From NCBI RefSeq assembly GCF_027125355.1, contig NZ_CP114052.1, forward strand, positions 1,550,001 through 1,614,000: a stretch of 64,000 nt of DNA, read 5' to 3'. How positions within the stretch are numbered: the stretch's first letter is position 1; every line of letters begins with the position of its first letter. Below the pieces are notes generated by a model. It made no database searches and was not told the origin of the DNA. It worked only from the letters and a program-made list of their open reading frames with translations. This stretch comes from Peptostreptococcus equinus (GTDB taxonomy: Bacteria > Bacillota > Clostridia > Peptostreptococcales > Peptostreptococcaceae). The translations under genes and the position numbers were made by a program. This document shows positions 44,104-53,110 of this stretch, piece by piece.

Positions 44104-45405
44104 CTACCTTACTTCTTCTTCAGATTTATTTACGACTCTAACATTAGAATTATCTTCTGATAAATTTTCATTATTTTCTATTTTTTTATCATTTTTTAAA
44201 AAACTTAAATCAACTTTAGGTTCAGTATTTTTATGATCTTCCATTACATAACCATCAGTGATTACGACTTCATTTTCTTCTGGTTCATAACCGCTCCAGA
44301 AATTATCATATAGACAATCCATCATTGTAGCCCTAGTAATCAAACCAACTAACTTACCTTCATGATCTATTACTGGAAGATTTCTATATTGTAACTCATT
44401 TATATAATATAGAGCATCCTTAACCTTTGTAGTATTAGAAATAGCATTAGCTCTCTTCAATAAATCGCTGATTGGCGTTGTAAGCAGTCTCTTTTCGCCT
44501 CTTAGTGCGAATACGTCCAAAGCTCCTAATAAAACATCGTTATCATCAACTACAAATAGAGTATCAACTCTGTTATTATGCATCATATTTACGGCTGTTC
44601 TAAGAGTAGAATTAACATTTACCTTTATTGGACTTTTCATCATTATATGTTCTACTGTATCCATATTAAACTGTGCTTCCGATAATCTATCTTCGCCTAT
44701 CATATTTCTAACAAAGTCATTTGCTGGATTCATAAGTATATTATCAACAGTATCAAACTGAATTAACTCTCCTTTGTCCATTATGGCTATTTTGTCAGCT
44801 AATTTTATTGCTTCGTCCATATCGTGTGTAACAAATACAAATGTTTTGCCCATTTGTTGTTGCAGTCTCTTAACTGTAGACTGTAAGGATTCTCTAGTCA
44901 ATGGGTCAAGTGCACCAAATGGCTCATCCATTAATACTACATCTTGGTCTGCAGCCAAAGCTCTAATAACACCTATTCTCTGTTGCTGACCACCAGATAA
45001 TTCTGAAGGGTATCTCTCTAAAAAACTCTCTGGTAATTCAACCATTTTTATCAATTCTTGAGCAACCTGTCTTCTTCTTTCTTCTGGCCACTTCAATAAC
45101 TTTGGAACCATAGTTATATTTTCATATATTGTCATATGTGGCATTAGTCCGATTTGTTGAATAACATAACCGATTTTTCTTCTTAATTCAACTTCATTAT
45201 AGTCCTTTATATTTTTTCCACTAATTGTTATTTCTCCACTTGTTGGTTCAAGCATTCTATTTAACATTCTCATTAAAGTAGTTTTACCACTACCTGATGT
45301 ACCTATAAAGCAAACAAACTCTCCTTTATCAAACTTCATATTTACATCTCTTACTGCCATCTTTCCATTTGGATATTTCTTTGATATATTTTTGTATTCT
45401 ATCAT
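44104..45405 (-). CDS. osmoprotectant ABC transporter ATPase with CBS pair
   Basis: A 433-aa OpuCA-like ATPase: Walker A GTSGSGKTT, signature LSGGQQQR, Walker B VVLMDEPFGALD and H-loop THDMDEA. Two CBS domains (about residues 250-370) follow; in this family they sense ionic strength or c-di-AMP. The acidic/polar tail of about 50 residues is longer than usual. First gene of the operon; ribosome site GGAGGTG. Confidence 0.94.
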   Translation of the reverse strand: MIEYKNISKKYPNGKMAVRDVNMKFDKGEFVCFIGTSGSGKTTLMRMLNRMLEPTSGEITISGKNIKDYNEVELRRKIGYVIQQIGLMPHMTIYENITMVPKLLKWPEERRRQVAQELIKMVELPESFLERYPSELSGGQQQRIGVIRALAADQDVVLMDEPFGALDPLTRESLQSTVKRLQQQMGKTFVFVTHDMDEAIKLADKIAIMDKGELIQFDTVDNILMNPANDFVRNMIGEDRLSEAQFNMDTVEHIMMKSPIKVNVNSTLRTAVNMMHNNRVDTLFVVDDNDVLLGALDVFALRGEKRLLTTPISDLLKRANAISNTTKVKDALYYINELQYRNLPVIDHEGKLVGLITRATMMDCLYDNFWSGYEPEENEVVITDGYVMEDHKNTEPKVDLSFLKNDKKIENNENLSEDNSNVRVVNKSEEEVR

Positions 45406-45924
45406 AATTAAGCACCTCCCACAGCGTGTATTTTTATAATAGCTCTTATGATATTTCTGTCCTTATTAGCTCAGTAATACTAGATTTTCATTTTTTGATA
45501 TTTTTCGTGACTTTATGGCAAATAAAATTGACTAAATTAAGGATTTCATAAATCTCTTACAATAATCCTTAGACTTAGTTAATGTTTTTTGCCTGAAACT
45601 TTGAGTATTGCAAATTTTAAACTTTTCTAAGCTATTTAAAATAGAAAAATATTCTATTTCTTTATAATTGCAAAAAAATTAAGGATTAGTTCTTTCAATT
45701 GATACCCATTAAAGAGTATTTTCAAACAATACACTTTCAATATAACTATATTTCAAAATATTTTTTATACATATTTTTTATACATATTTTTTATACATAT
45801 TTTTTAAATTTAACATTAAAAATTAATTATACTTTATTAATCAAAAAAATAAGCCCACTGTTATTTGAGCTTATTTTTTACAATATCTTTAAATTTCTTT
45901 AATTATGTATATAAACTATATAGT
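45406..45924. other. 519-bp intergenic region before the osmoprotectant operon
   Basis: No gene recognised. It contains an imperfect inverted repeat ACTAA-..-TAAGGATT (45531-45545) against AATCCTTAGACTTAGT (45564-45579), with a third copy AATTAAGGATT at 45677-45687. A 13-bp tandem repeat lies at 45758-45806, a hairpin AATAAGC...GCTTATT with T run at 45844-45870, and a 38-bp palindrome at the right end. The AAGGATT boxes may bind the operon's regulator (inference). Confidence 0.5.
45758..45806. repeat. 13-bp tandem repeat, 3.8 copies
   Basis: The unit ATATTTTTTATAC is repeated three times exactly (45758, 45771, 45784) plus a 10-base fourth copy. AT-only apart from one C; possibly variable in copy number. 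Confidence 0.85.
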
Positions 45925-45938
45925 TTATATACATAATT
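45901..45938 (-). terminator. 38-bp perfect palindrome at the HAD gene end
   Basis: Two 19-base arms (AATTATGTATATAAACTAT and complement) overlap the last codons and stop of the HAD gene. Likely terminator, though AT-only. Confidence 0.6.
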
Positions 45939-46598
45939 TATTTGTATCTTCTAAATAGAATCTGACTTCGTAAAGATTATCTACGATAGCATTAGATTCT
46001 TGTCTTACTTTTTCATCTGGTTGATACGAATCAGGAACCATTATTCTATACATACCTGCAGCTTTCGCAGCCTCTATACCATTAGATGAATCTTCCAATA
46101 CTAAACAATTTTCGGGATTAATATTCAATTTTTGTGCTGCTAACAAAAAAACATCTGGACTTGGCTTTCCATTTTGTACTTCTTCACCACTTGCTATTAC
46201 ATCAAAGTATCCACTAACATCATTTTTTTCAATATTATTTATTATGTGATCATTATTTGAACCTGATGCCACTGCTATCTTATATCCATTTTTTTTAAGT
46301 AGTCCAACGTTTCTACTAGATATGGCATTTTGTCGGGACCTTTTGAAAACAAAACTTCATTCATTAGGACAAAATGATCATCTACCATCTTTTTACCATC
46401 CATTTTACCTCTAAAATACTCTTCATAAAAGTCATATATACCCTCTTTTTTAAATCCAAGCACTAAGTGCGTTTCTTCTGGGGTCATTTCTACTCCTTGA
46501 ATTTTTGATGCCTCTATCATACATTTAGTGCATAGTGATTCAGTGTCAAACATCAAACCATCCATATCAAAAATCACAGCTTTTATTTCTACAGTCAT
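45925..46598 (-). pseudogene. HAD hydrolase (beta-phosphoglucomutase-like), frameshifted
   Basis: Two frames make one HAD protein of about 224 aa. 46275-46598 holds motif I (FDMDGLMFDTE) and the cap up to LDYLKK. 45925-46272 holds motif II (VASGSN), GKPSPDVFLLAAQKL and motif III/IV (LVLEDSSNGIEAAKAAG). The break is in a run of eight A (about 46289-46296, minus strand); nine A would restore LKKNGYKIAVASGSNN. It could be a real inactivation, slippage-based phase variation, or a sequencing error. An intact protein would dephosphorylate or isomerise a sugar phosphate. Confidence 0.85.
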
Positions 46599-46663
46599 TA
46601 TATCCCTCCTCCTATTACCTATACAATTTAATAGTTTTAGTTATTAAATTGTATAATAATCTT

Positions 46664-47959
46664 TTATAATGGTAAATCTTTTTTTACAAATTTTATACTA
46701 GCAATCAAATATGTAAGAATTGCAATAATAAATAATATTGCTAATTTCCACTCAAATCCATAATCAATATTAGATGTACCCAAGGTTGATATAGATTTAA
46801 TATCATAAAAACCTACTATTGTCATCTTGTTGAATAAACTTAATTTTTCTACTCCTATACCAAGCATCACAATATCATCAGAACCAAAAAATCCTAGAAG
46901 GGAACATAAAAAAAACCACATTGTAAGTCCTCCACCGAATGCCATTGCATTTTTACTAGAATTAAATAGACAGCCACCCAAGAAGCAAATTCCAGATACA
47001 GCTTCTACAATTGCATACATTCCAATATGAAGTCCTATTATTCTATCAAGATTTACAGTATCAAAAAACATATATGAAGTGAAAACTCTTACTAGACAAA
47101 CTATTGAAATTACTAAGGCTGGCATTACTATCATATATATCATATGAGTTGTAACAACAGCTGACCTCTTAGTAGGTGTAGATAGTATATATGCCATAGA
47201 CCCCTTGTCGACTTGATCTGCTATCAAATTATTAGATACTATTATTATTAAAAGGAAAATCGGAAGCAATCCCATAACTGTATAATACATCTGATTCATC
47301 ATTGTACCCATATCCATATCAGTCATATTTTTTATAAATTGTGTTGATACTCCTAATGCTTTCATATTTGTATTTATCATATCTCTAGTACTTAAATCTT
47401 TTCCACTAAAAACACCTTTTTTGTCCTTTAAATTATATAAATAATCGAAGTTTTTTACATACACATTCATATCGACGCTAGATTTTTTTAATATTTTTAT
47501 ATCCTTATCTAATTCATCAGAAGAAATCTTATACTTATTATTTTTTTTATTTCTTGTCTTTTCTGCCTTATCGAACAATTCATCATATACTTTTCTATTG
47601 TTCCTGTTTACAAAATCCATATAAGATAATTTTTTTACTTTATCTCTTATTATAGTATCTTTTTGTTCTTGACTTATATTCTGCATAGAAGGATTAGATT
47701 TTATCATATTTTCTATTGCTTTTTGACTTTGTTCATTATATGAAGTCAAAACAAACATATGAGCGTAAAAAGATTTTTCTGCATTTTTTATTTGATCACT
47801 TATAGTCTCTTTTTGAAGTGTTGACATAGCATAGTTGATTACTGTTGCAACCATACACATTATAAGAGTTATTGCTATCACAACAATCATATTTGACTTT
47901 ATATTTTGTTTCATAAGAGGAAGAGAAAAAAACTTCCTACTCTTTATATTATCTGACAT
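46664..47959 (-). CDS. ABC-2 type transporter permease
   Basis: A 431-aa membrane protein: one N-terminal helix (MIVVIAITLIMCMVATVINYA), a long extracytoplasmic Lys-rich domain (about 50-205), then five or six helices including GLLPIFLLIIIVSNNLIADQVDKGSMAYILSTPTKR, the ABC-2 permease motif. Partner of the two ATPases upstream. Exported substrate unknown; drug or lipid export is usual for this TetR-ATPase-ATPase-permease cassette. Confidence 0.88.
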   Translation of the reverse strand: MSDNIKSRKFFSLPLMKQNIKSNMIVVIAITLIMCMVATVINYAMSTLQKETISDQIKNAEKSFYAHMFVLTSYNEQSQKAIENMIKSNPSMQNISQEQKDTIIRDKVKKLSYMDFVNRNNRKVYDELFDKAEKTRNKKNNKYKISSDELDKDIKILKKSSVDMNVYVKNFDYLYNLKDKKGVFSGKDLSTRDMINTNMKALGVSTQFIKNMTDMDMGTMMNQMYYTVMGLLPIFLLIIIVSNNLIADQVDKGSMAYILSTPTKRSAVVTTHMIYMIVMPALVISIVCLVRVFTSYMFFDTVNLDRIIGLHIGMYAIVEAVSGICFLGGCLFNSSKNAMAFGGGLTMWFFLCSLLGFFGSDDIVMLGIGVEKLSLFNKMTIVGFYDIKSISTLGTSNIDYGFEWKLAILFIIAILTYLIASIKFVKKDLPL

Positions 47960-48048
47960 AAAAATCTCTCCTATTTTCGTCTTTATATTTTTTTATTGTT
48001 TCATTTTATACATTCTATATAAATAGATATTTTTATTATTAAAAAATT

Positions 48049-48987
48049 TTATGTATTTTTTTCATCTTCATAAAATGATTCTTTAAATTTATGCTCTAAA
48101 GCAAATTCTTCTTCTCTAAAAAATTTAACCTTATGCTTGCTTAATAACTCAAAAACTTGGTTTATATTTTTTTTATCAAATGATATTCTACAATAATCCT
48201 CTTTAACTTTATTTATTTGAAGAAAGCTTGATTTTTCATCTTCATTTTGATTCAAAAATTCTTTTAGTTCCTCTTTATTTTCAAAGCCTAATCTAAAAAT
48301 TTTAACAGTTTTTTCATCTATATCATTCACATCAACTACATTTATTATTCTTCCATTTTTTATCATGGCAACTTTGTCGCAAACAGCTTCCAATTCGCCA
48401 AAAATATGAGTGGATATTAAAATCGTTTTTCCTTTGGATTTCTCTTCACGTATAAGTGATATAAATACATCTCTCATAAGTGGGTCTAATCCTGTTGTTG
48501 GCTCATCCAATATAAGTAAATCCTTTTCTCCCATCAAAGCTGCAATTAATGCTGTTTTTTGTTTCATGCCTTTTGACATTCTTTTTAAATCGGCATTAGG
48601 ATCTAATTTTAATTTATCCAAAAGATAGTTCATATATGTTGGATCTTTAATCTGCAAAAATTCTGCTTGTATTTTCAAAAAATCTTTACCTGTAGGCAAC
48701 CTAGGAAAAGAAATCTCTCCAGGTACATATGATGTAAATTTTTTAATTTCTAATGCGTCTTTCCAAGCATCTAAACCATTTATTGTAACACTACCTTTAT
48801 CTGCTTTTACAAAGCCCATTATATTTCTAATGGTTGTTGTCTTTCCAGAACCATTGGTTCCCACTATACCATAGACCTGTCCTCTTTTAATATCTAGATT
48901 TATATCAAATATACCCCTATTTTTACCATAATCTTTGGTAAGATTTTTTATTTGTATAAATGCTTTATTTTTTTTTTCTATAGGCAT
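48049..48987 (-). CDS. ABC transporter ATPase, second of pair
   Basis: A 312-aa ATPase: Walker A GTNGSGKTT, signature MSKGMKQK, Walker B LLILDEPTTGLD, H-loop STHIFGELE. It is a paralogue of the neighbour at 48987: both share RGIF-N/D near the start and YxPGEISFP in the middle. The start overlaps the upstream stop by one base. It probably forms an ATPase heterodimer with it, driving the ABC-2 permease. Confidence 0.92.
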   Translation of the reverse strand: MPIEKKNKAFIQIKNLTKDYGKNRGIFDINLDIKRGQVYGIVGTNGSGKTTTIRNIMGFVKADKGSVTINGLDAWKDALEIKKFTSYVPGEISFPRLPTGKDFLKIQAEFLQIKDPTYMNYLLDKLKLDPNADLKRMSKGMKQKTALIAALMGEKDLLILDEPTTGLDPLMRDVFISLIREEKSKGKTILISTHIFGELEAVCDKVAMIKNGRIINVVDVNDIDEKTVKIFRLGFENKEELKEFLNQNEDEKSSFLQINKVKEDYCRISFDKKNINQVFELLSKHKVKFFREEEFALEHKFKESFYEDEKNT

Positions 48988-49901
48988 TAAAGAGTCACCT
49001 CCTCAAAGTCTCTATCCAACTCGTAAAATTCCATAAAATATTCTTCTAAGCTAGATTTATTTTCTGTAAAATCAGAAATTTTTTCTCCAGCCAAAAACTC
49101 AATTAATTTGTATATATCATTATCTTTTAATTTTATAGTAGCTATTAATTCGTTTTCTTTTTTTATTTCAAAATCATGGAATTTATCTATAAGATTGTAT
49201 ACAGAACATTTTTCTTCAAATACCATCTTGTAACTTCTATCTGCGTTCTCTTTGAAATCTCTAGCCAAAAACTCATCTACTATTCTCCCATCTTTAATTA
49301 TTGCAATCCTGTCACAAGTCGCCTCTACTTCTTTAAAAATATGAGAGGACAATAAAATAGTTTTTCCTCTTTCTTTCTCATTCTTAATAAAATCAATAAA
49401 AGTATCCTGCATTATTGGATCCAATCCTGAAGTTGGTTCATCTAATATCAGAATATCAGGATCATGCATAAAAGCAGTGATTATAGCTAACTTTCTTTTA
49501 TCGCCCAAACTTATCATATCTATTAGTAAATCAATATCTATATTAAATCTTTCTATCAATGATTTTTCATATTCTCTACTTACTAAATTTCTCATATTCG
49601 CCATCATATCTAAAAATGATTTTCCAGTCATAGAATTAGGAAAGGAAATTTCTCCTGGAAGATATCCTATATTAGCTTTTAAAATATATGATTCTTCCCA
49701 ACAGTCCTTATCTAAAATTGAAACATTTCCGTACAGGGGTTTTGAAAATCCCATCAAGTGCCTTATTGTCGTAGTCTTTCCCGCTCCATTAGGTCCCAAA
49801 AATCCAAAACATTCTCCTTTATCTATTTTAAAACTGACATTGAAAATACCTCTGCCGTGACCATAATCTTTAGTCAAATTATCCACTTTAATAATCGACA
49901 T
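48987..49901 (-). CDS. ABC transporter ATPase, first of pair, degenerate signature
   Basis: A 304-aa ATPase with Walker A GPNGAGKTT and Walker B ILILDEPTSGLD. The signature reads SLGDKRKLAI instead of the usual LSGGQ or SKGMKQ, so this subunit may give one non-canonical ATP site in a heterodimer. First gene of the export operon, divergent from the tetR-like gene (219 bp). Confidence 0.9.
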   Translation of the reverse strand: MSIIKVDNLTKDYGHGRGIFNVSFKIDKGECFGFLGPNGAGKTTTIRHLMGFSKPLYGNVSILDKDCWEESYILKANIGYLPGEISFPNSMTGKSFLDMMANMRNLVSREYEKSLIERFNIDIDLLIDMISLGDKRKLAIITAFMHDPDILILDEPTSGLDPIMQDTFIDFIKNEKERGKTILLSSHIFKEVEATCDRIAIIKDGRIVDEFLARDFKENADRSYKMVFEEKCSVYNLIDKFHDFEIKKENELIATIKLKDNDIYKLIEFLAGEKISDFTENKSSLEEYFMEFYELDRDFEEVTL

Positions 49902-50119
49902 AATATCACCACCTATTTTTTTTACATTAAATTAATTCTATCTGATATAATCTAAATATACTAACTAATAAATATGTTTGACAATACATTTATAATCTAT
50001 AATATATTTTATCTTATTATATATTATATTAAATATATTTTTATAATAAAATAGACACTTAGAGCAAATTATTCTAGTATTTATTCATTTTTAATATATA
50101 TGAGATGGAAAGGAAAAAT

Positions 50120-50686
50120 ATGCCAAATAGTATACCTGCTAGGAATAGAATAATATCTAGTTTTTGGAAATTATTATCCAAACATAATTATTCAGATATA
50201 ACAATTAAATCAATAGCAATTGATGCAAAAGTAAATCATAACACTATTTACTATCATTTTAAAAATATTGACGAAATTGCACTAACTGCTTTGGATGATG
50301 TGATAATAGATGATTTACCAGAATTGTTTTTATCAATATTATCAGATGTTGATAAAAAAATTAATTACGAAAACTTCTTGATAGAAAAAGGTCTCTTAGA
50401 CACATTTATGAAAATACGTTTATTCGCAAGAGGCGACTCTATTTTTCTGTACAATAATATTAAAAATATAATGCTTGAAAAATGGTTACTAGCTATAAAT
50501 GTAGATTTGAATTATTTAGAAGAGGAAGATTTAGTAGATTTAGAGTTTATTTTTAATGGCATTACCAGCCTAGTTGCAAACCCTATAATAGAAAAAGATC
50601 CAAAAATTTTAACTACAATTGTTAATAGACCTTTGGGACATGGCATTATAGCCACTATTAATCGACTAAAAGAAAAATATAATTAA
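50120..50686 (+). CDS. TetR/AcrR family regulator
   Basis: A 188-aa one-domain repressor: N-terminal helix-turn-helix ITIKSIAIDAKVNHNTIYYHFKNIDE (about 28-53) and a helical ligand domain. The ATG at 50120 follows GGAAAGGAAAAAT; the ATG at 50105 lies inside that site. Divergent from the ATPase-ATPase-permease operon, which it most likely represses. The ligand is probably the exported compound. Confidence 0.92.
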   Translation: MPNSIPARNRIISSFWKLLSKHNYSDITIKSIAIDAKVNHNTIYYHFKNIDEIALTALDDVIIDDLPELFLSILSDVDKKINYENFLIEKGLLDTFMKIRLFARGDSIFLYNNIKNIMLEKWLLAINVDLNYLEEEDLVDLEFIFNGITSLVANPIIEKDPKILTTIVNRPLGHGIIATINRLKEKYN

Positions 50687-50717
50687 TTTATTTTTTAATT
50701 AAAATGAAGGAGAGAAA

Positions 50718-50906
50718 ATGTCAAAACTTAAGAAATTAATGATAGAAAAAGAAATAGATATTAGTCTTTTAGCAGCATCTATAAACGTTAATGATGATAA
50801 ATTAGAAAAAATAATTGAAAAAGATAATATAGAAAATTATTTAGATATTATGCAGTTAGCTGAACTAGCAAGAGTACTAGATGTAGAAATAGATGATCTA
50901 AATTAA
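50718..50906 (+). CDS. small XRE-like helix-turn-helix protein
   Basis: A 62-aa protein resembling a Cro/C1 domain: KLKKLMIEKEIDISLLAASINVNDDKL, then LDIMQLAELARVLDVEIDDLN, the last helix being typical of XRE proteins. The recognition-helix region is weakly conserved, so DNA binding is uncertain. It follows the TetR gene by 31 bp with a GGAGAG site and ends in a hairpin. Confidence 0.7.
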   Translation: MSKLKKLMIEKEIDISLLAASINVNDDKLEKIIEKDNIENYLDIMQLAELARVLDVEIDDLN

Positions 50907-50920
50907 TAGATCATCTATTT
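50887..50920. terminator. hairpin terminator overlapping the small HTH gene stop
   Basis: 14-base perfect arms AAATAGATGATCTA / TAGATCATCTATTT include the last codons and TAA; CTTTAAATTTTAT follows. Between convergent genes. Confidence 0.75.
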
Positions 50921-50940
50921 CTTTAAATTTTATATAAGCT

Positions 50941-52260
50941 TTATACAATAGGCTTTTTATAAAAAAATAATCCACATAAATCAGCCAATATCCAGCCAAT
51001 AGGTATTGCAATCCATATACCTTTTATTCCTATAAATGGAATAGACGATAAAGTAAAAGCTAGTGCAACCCTAGTTCCTAGGGATATTATAGTCAATACT
51101 AGAGATATTTCAGCCTTGTTGATTGCTCTAAAATATCCATAAAACATAAATAATATTCCAATTCCTATATAAAATACAGATACTATTCTCAAATATTGCA
51201 CGCCTATATTTATAAGATTATACATACTTTTATCCACAAAAATACTCATAAGTTTAGGAGCAAAAATATATACAAAGGAACTAATAACCATGCAAAATAT
51301 AATAACTATTTTTATTGAAATCTTCGTTCCTTTTTTAATTCTGTCACTATTTCCTGCACCATAGTTTTGTGCAATAAATGTAGAATATGCATTTCCAAAA
51401 TCTTGAACTGGACTATATGCCAAAGTATCAATCTTCACAGCAGTAGAAAAGGCTGCCATAACAATTGTTCCAAAAGAATTTACTAATCCCTGTACAGTTA
51501 AAATCCCAAAGTTCATAATAGATTGTTGCATACTTGTAAGTAAAGACAAATTAGCAATAGATTTTATAATATCCCTATCCATCTTCATATTCTCTCTATT
51601 TACTTTTAATTCTTCAAATTTAAATGAATATATTATTACTCCAACCGCACAGATATATTGAGATATTACTGTAGCAAAACCCGCACCAAATACACCCATA
51701 TTCATATAAACAATGAAAATAATATCCAATGCAACGTTAAAAATTAAGGAAACACCCAAAAATATAACAGGTATTAATGAATTTCCAATTGCCCTAAGCA
51801 TATTAGCATAATAATTATATAGAAAAGTAGCGAATATACCAAAAAATATTACATTTAAGTAATCTCTGGTCATTTTAAAAATCTGTTTTGGTATTTGAAG
51901 AATATTTATTATCTCATTCAAATATATATAGGCAAAAAAATTTAAAATTAAAGTAAAAATACCAACAATCGTAAATGAAATAAAAAGCCCATTTTTTAGC
52001 ATATTTAAATCTCTTTTGCCAAATTGTATAGATGTAAAAACCCCACTTCCCATACACAAACCAATTATTATTGAAGTTATAAAAATAATTAATGCATAAG
52101 ATGCTCCCACTGAAGCTAGTGCATTAGGTCCAATAAATCTACCTACTATAAAAGTATCTGTAATATTATAAAATTGTTGCATTATATTGGCTAGCATTAG
52201 AGGCATAGCAAATCTTATCAAAGATTTTGTAATATTATCTTGTGTTAGATCTATATTCAT
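50941..52260 (-). CDS. second MATE family efflux transporter
   Basis: A 439-aa, twelve-helix MATE protein: LIRFAMPLMLANIMQQFYNITDTFIVGRFIGPNAL is the family start. The second half is weaker but ends in a helical pair IKGIWIAIPIGWILADLCGLFF. It is shorter and more divergent than the MATE at 2055. No adjacent dedicated regulator on its strand. Substrate unknown. Confidence 0.92.
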   Translation of the reverse strand: MNIDLTQDNITKSLIRFAMPLMLANIMQQFYNITDTFIVGRFIGPNALASVGASYALIIFITSIIIGLCMGSGVFTSIQFGKRDLNMLKNGLFISFTIVGIFTLILNFFAYIYLNEIINILQIPKQIFKMTRDYLNVIFFGIFATFLYNYYANMLRAIGNSLIPVIFLGVSLIFNVALDIIFIVYMNMGVFGAGFATVISQYICAVGVIIYSFKFEELKVNRENMKMDRDIIKSIANLSLLTSMQQSIMNFGILTVQGLVNSFGTIVMAAFSTAVKIDTLAYSPVQDFGNAYSTFIAQNYGAGNSDRIKKGTKISIKIVIIFCMVISSFVYIFAPKLMSIFVDKSMYNLINIGVQYLRIVSVFYIGIGILFMFYGYFRAINKAEISLVLTIISLGTRVALAFTLSSIPFIGIKGIWIAIPIGWILADLCGLFFYKKPIV

Positions 52261-52366
52261 ACTTACCTCCTAACAAATAGATTCTATTATTATAATACAA
52301 TATTTATATTTTTTTATCATCACAATTTATGTAATTATTATTCTACAAATATTAAACATAAAAATA

Positions 52367-52394
52367 GCGTAGTAATCAATAACGACTACTACGC
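52367..52394 (-). terminator. terminator of the ferritin gene
   Basis: An 8-bp perfect GC-containing stem GCGTAGTA/TACTACGC with a 12-base loop, TATTTTTATG on the minus strand after it, 43 bp past the stop. Confidence 0.8.
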
Positions 52395-52436
52395 AAAATA
52401 TAATTTAAATATTATTTTTTCTTATATATTTTTTAC

Positions 52437-52940
52437 TTATAATGTCGTATCTGCAGGTGATGGAGTAGATAAATTATTATCTACCAACATCTTTGCTGAT
52501 ATACTATCACCACTTAAAGTAAATTTATCATATATGTCCTTTGTTATATCCTCTTCTTCTATCTGCTCATTAATGAAAGTATGCATAAATATTTCAGTGG
52601 CATAGTCATCCGCCTTTTTCGCTATATCATTTATCTTATATATTTTCTCTGTCACTTTCTTTTCATGTTCATATATAAATTTTGCTACTTCAACCGGCTC
52701 CTTCATATCAAATTGTGAAGCTTTTATATCTTCAAGAATTGGTGTTTCATCTCTCTTTATCATAAAATTGATAAAAGCCTGTGCGTGCAATAACTCTTCA
52801 TTATAATGTTGCATCAACCATGATGAATATCCTTTATAATTCTGCTCTTCCATTGCAAGTGCTAACTGTAGATAAATATACCCTGAATGAAATTCAAAAT
52901 TAATATGATCATTCAAAGCCTTTGCTACTTCTGCTTTCAT
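52437..52940 (-). CDS. ftnA: ferritin
   Basis: A 167-aa iron-storage ferritin. Ferroxidase ligands are visible in NFEFHSGYIYLQLALAMEEQ, HYNEELLHAQAFINFM and EQIEEEDITKDIY (Glu/His positions conserved). It forms a 24-mer storing Fe(III) and limits iron-driven oxidative damage, alongside Bcp and suf in this window. Monocistronic with AGGAGG. The FtnA-type assignment over bacterioferritin rests on the absence of the haem-ligand methionine context. Confidence 0.94.
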   Translation of the reverse strand: MKAEVAKALNDHINFEFHSGYIYLQLALAMEEQNYKGYSSWLMQHYNEELLHAQAFINFMIKRDETPILEDIKASQFDMKEPVEVAKFIYEHEKKVTEKIYKINDIAKKADDYATEIFMHTFINEQIEEEDITKDIYDKFTLSGDSISAKMLVDNNLSTPSPADTTL

Positions 52941-53110
52941 AATAAAACCTCCTTAAAATATAATTAGTAAATAGATATAATTTTTAGTCTTATAACATTA
53001 AGACTTTAAACTCTATCTTATATTTATACCACAAAAAGAAATTTATAATTTAATACTTTCCATATTTTTATAAATATATTTTTATTACTTTCTATATAGA
53101 TATTTTTACA

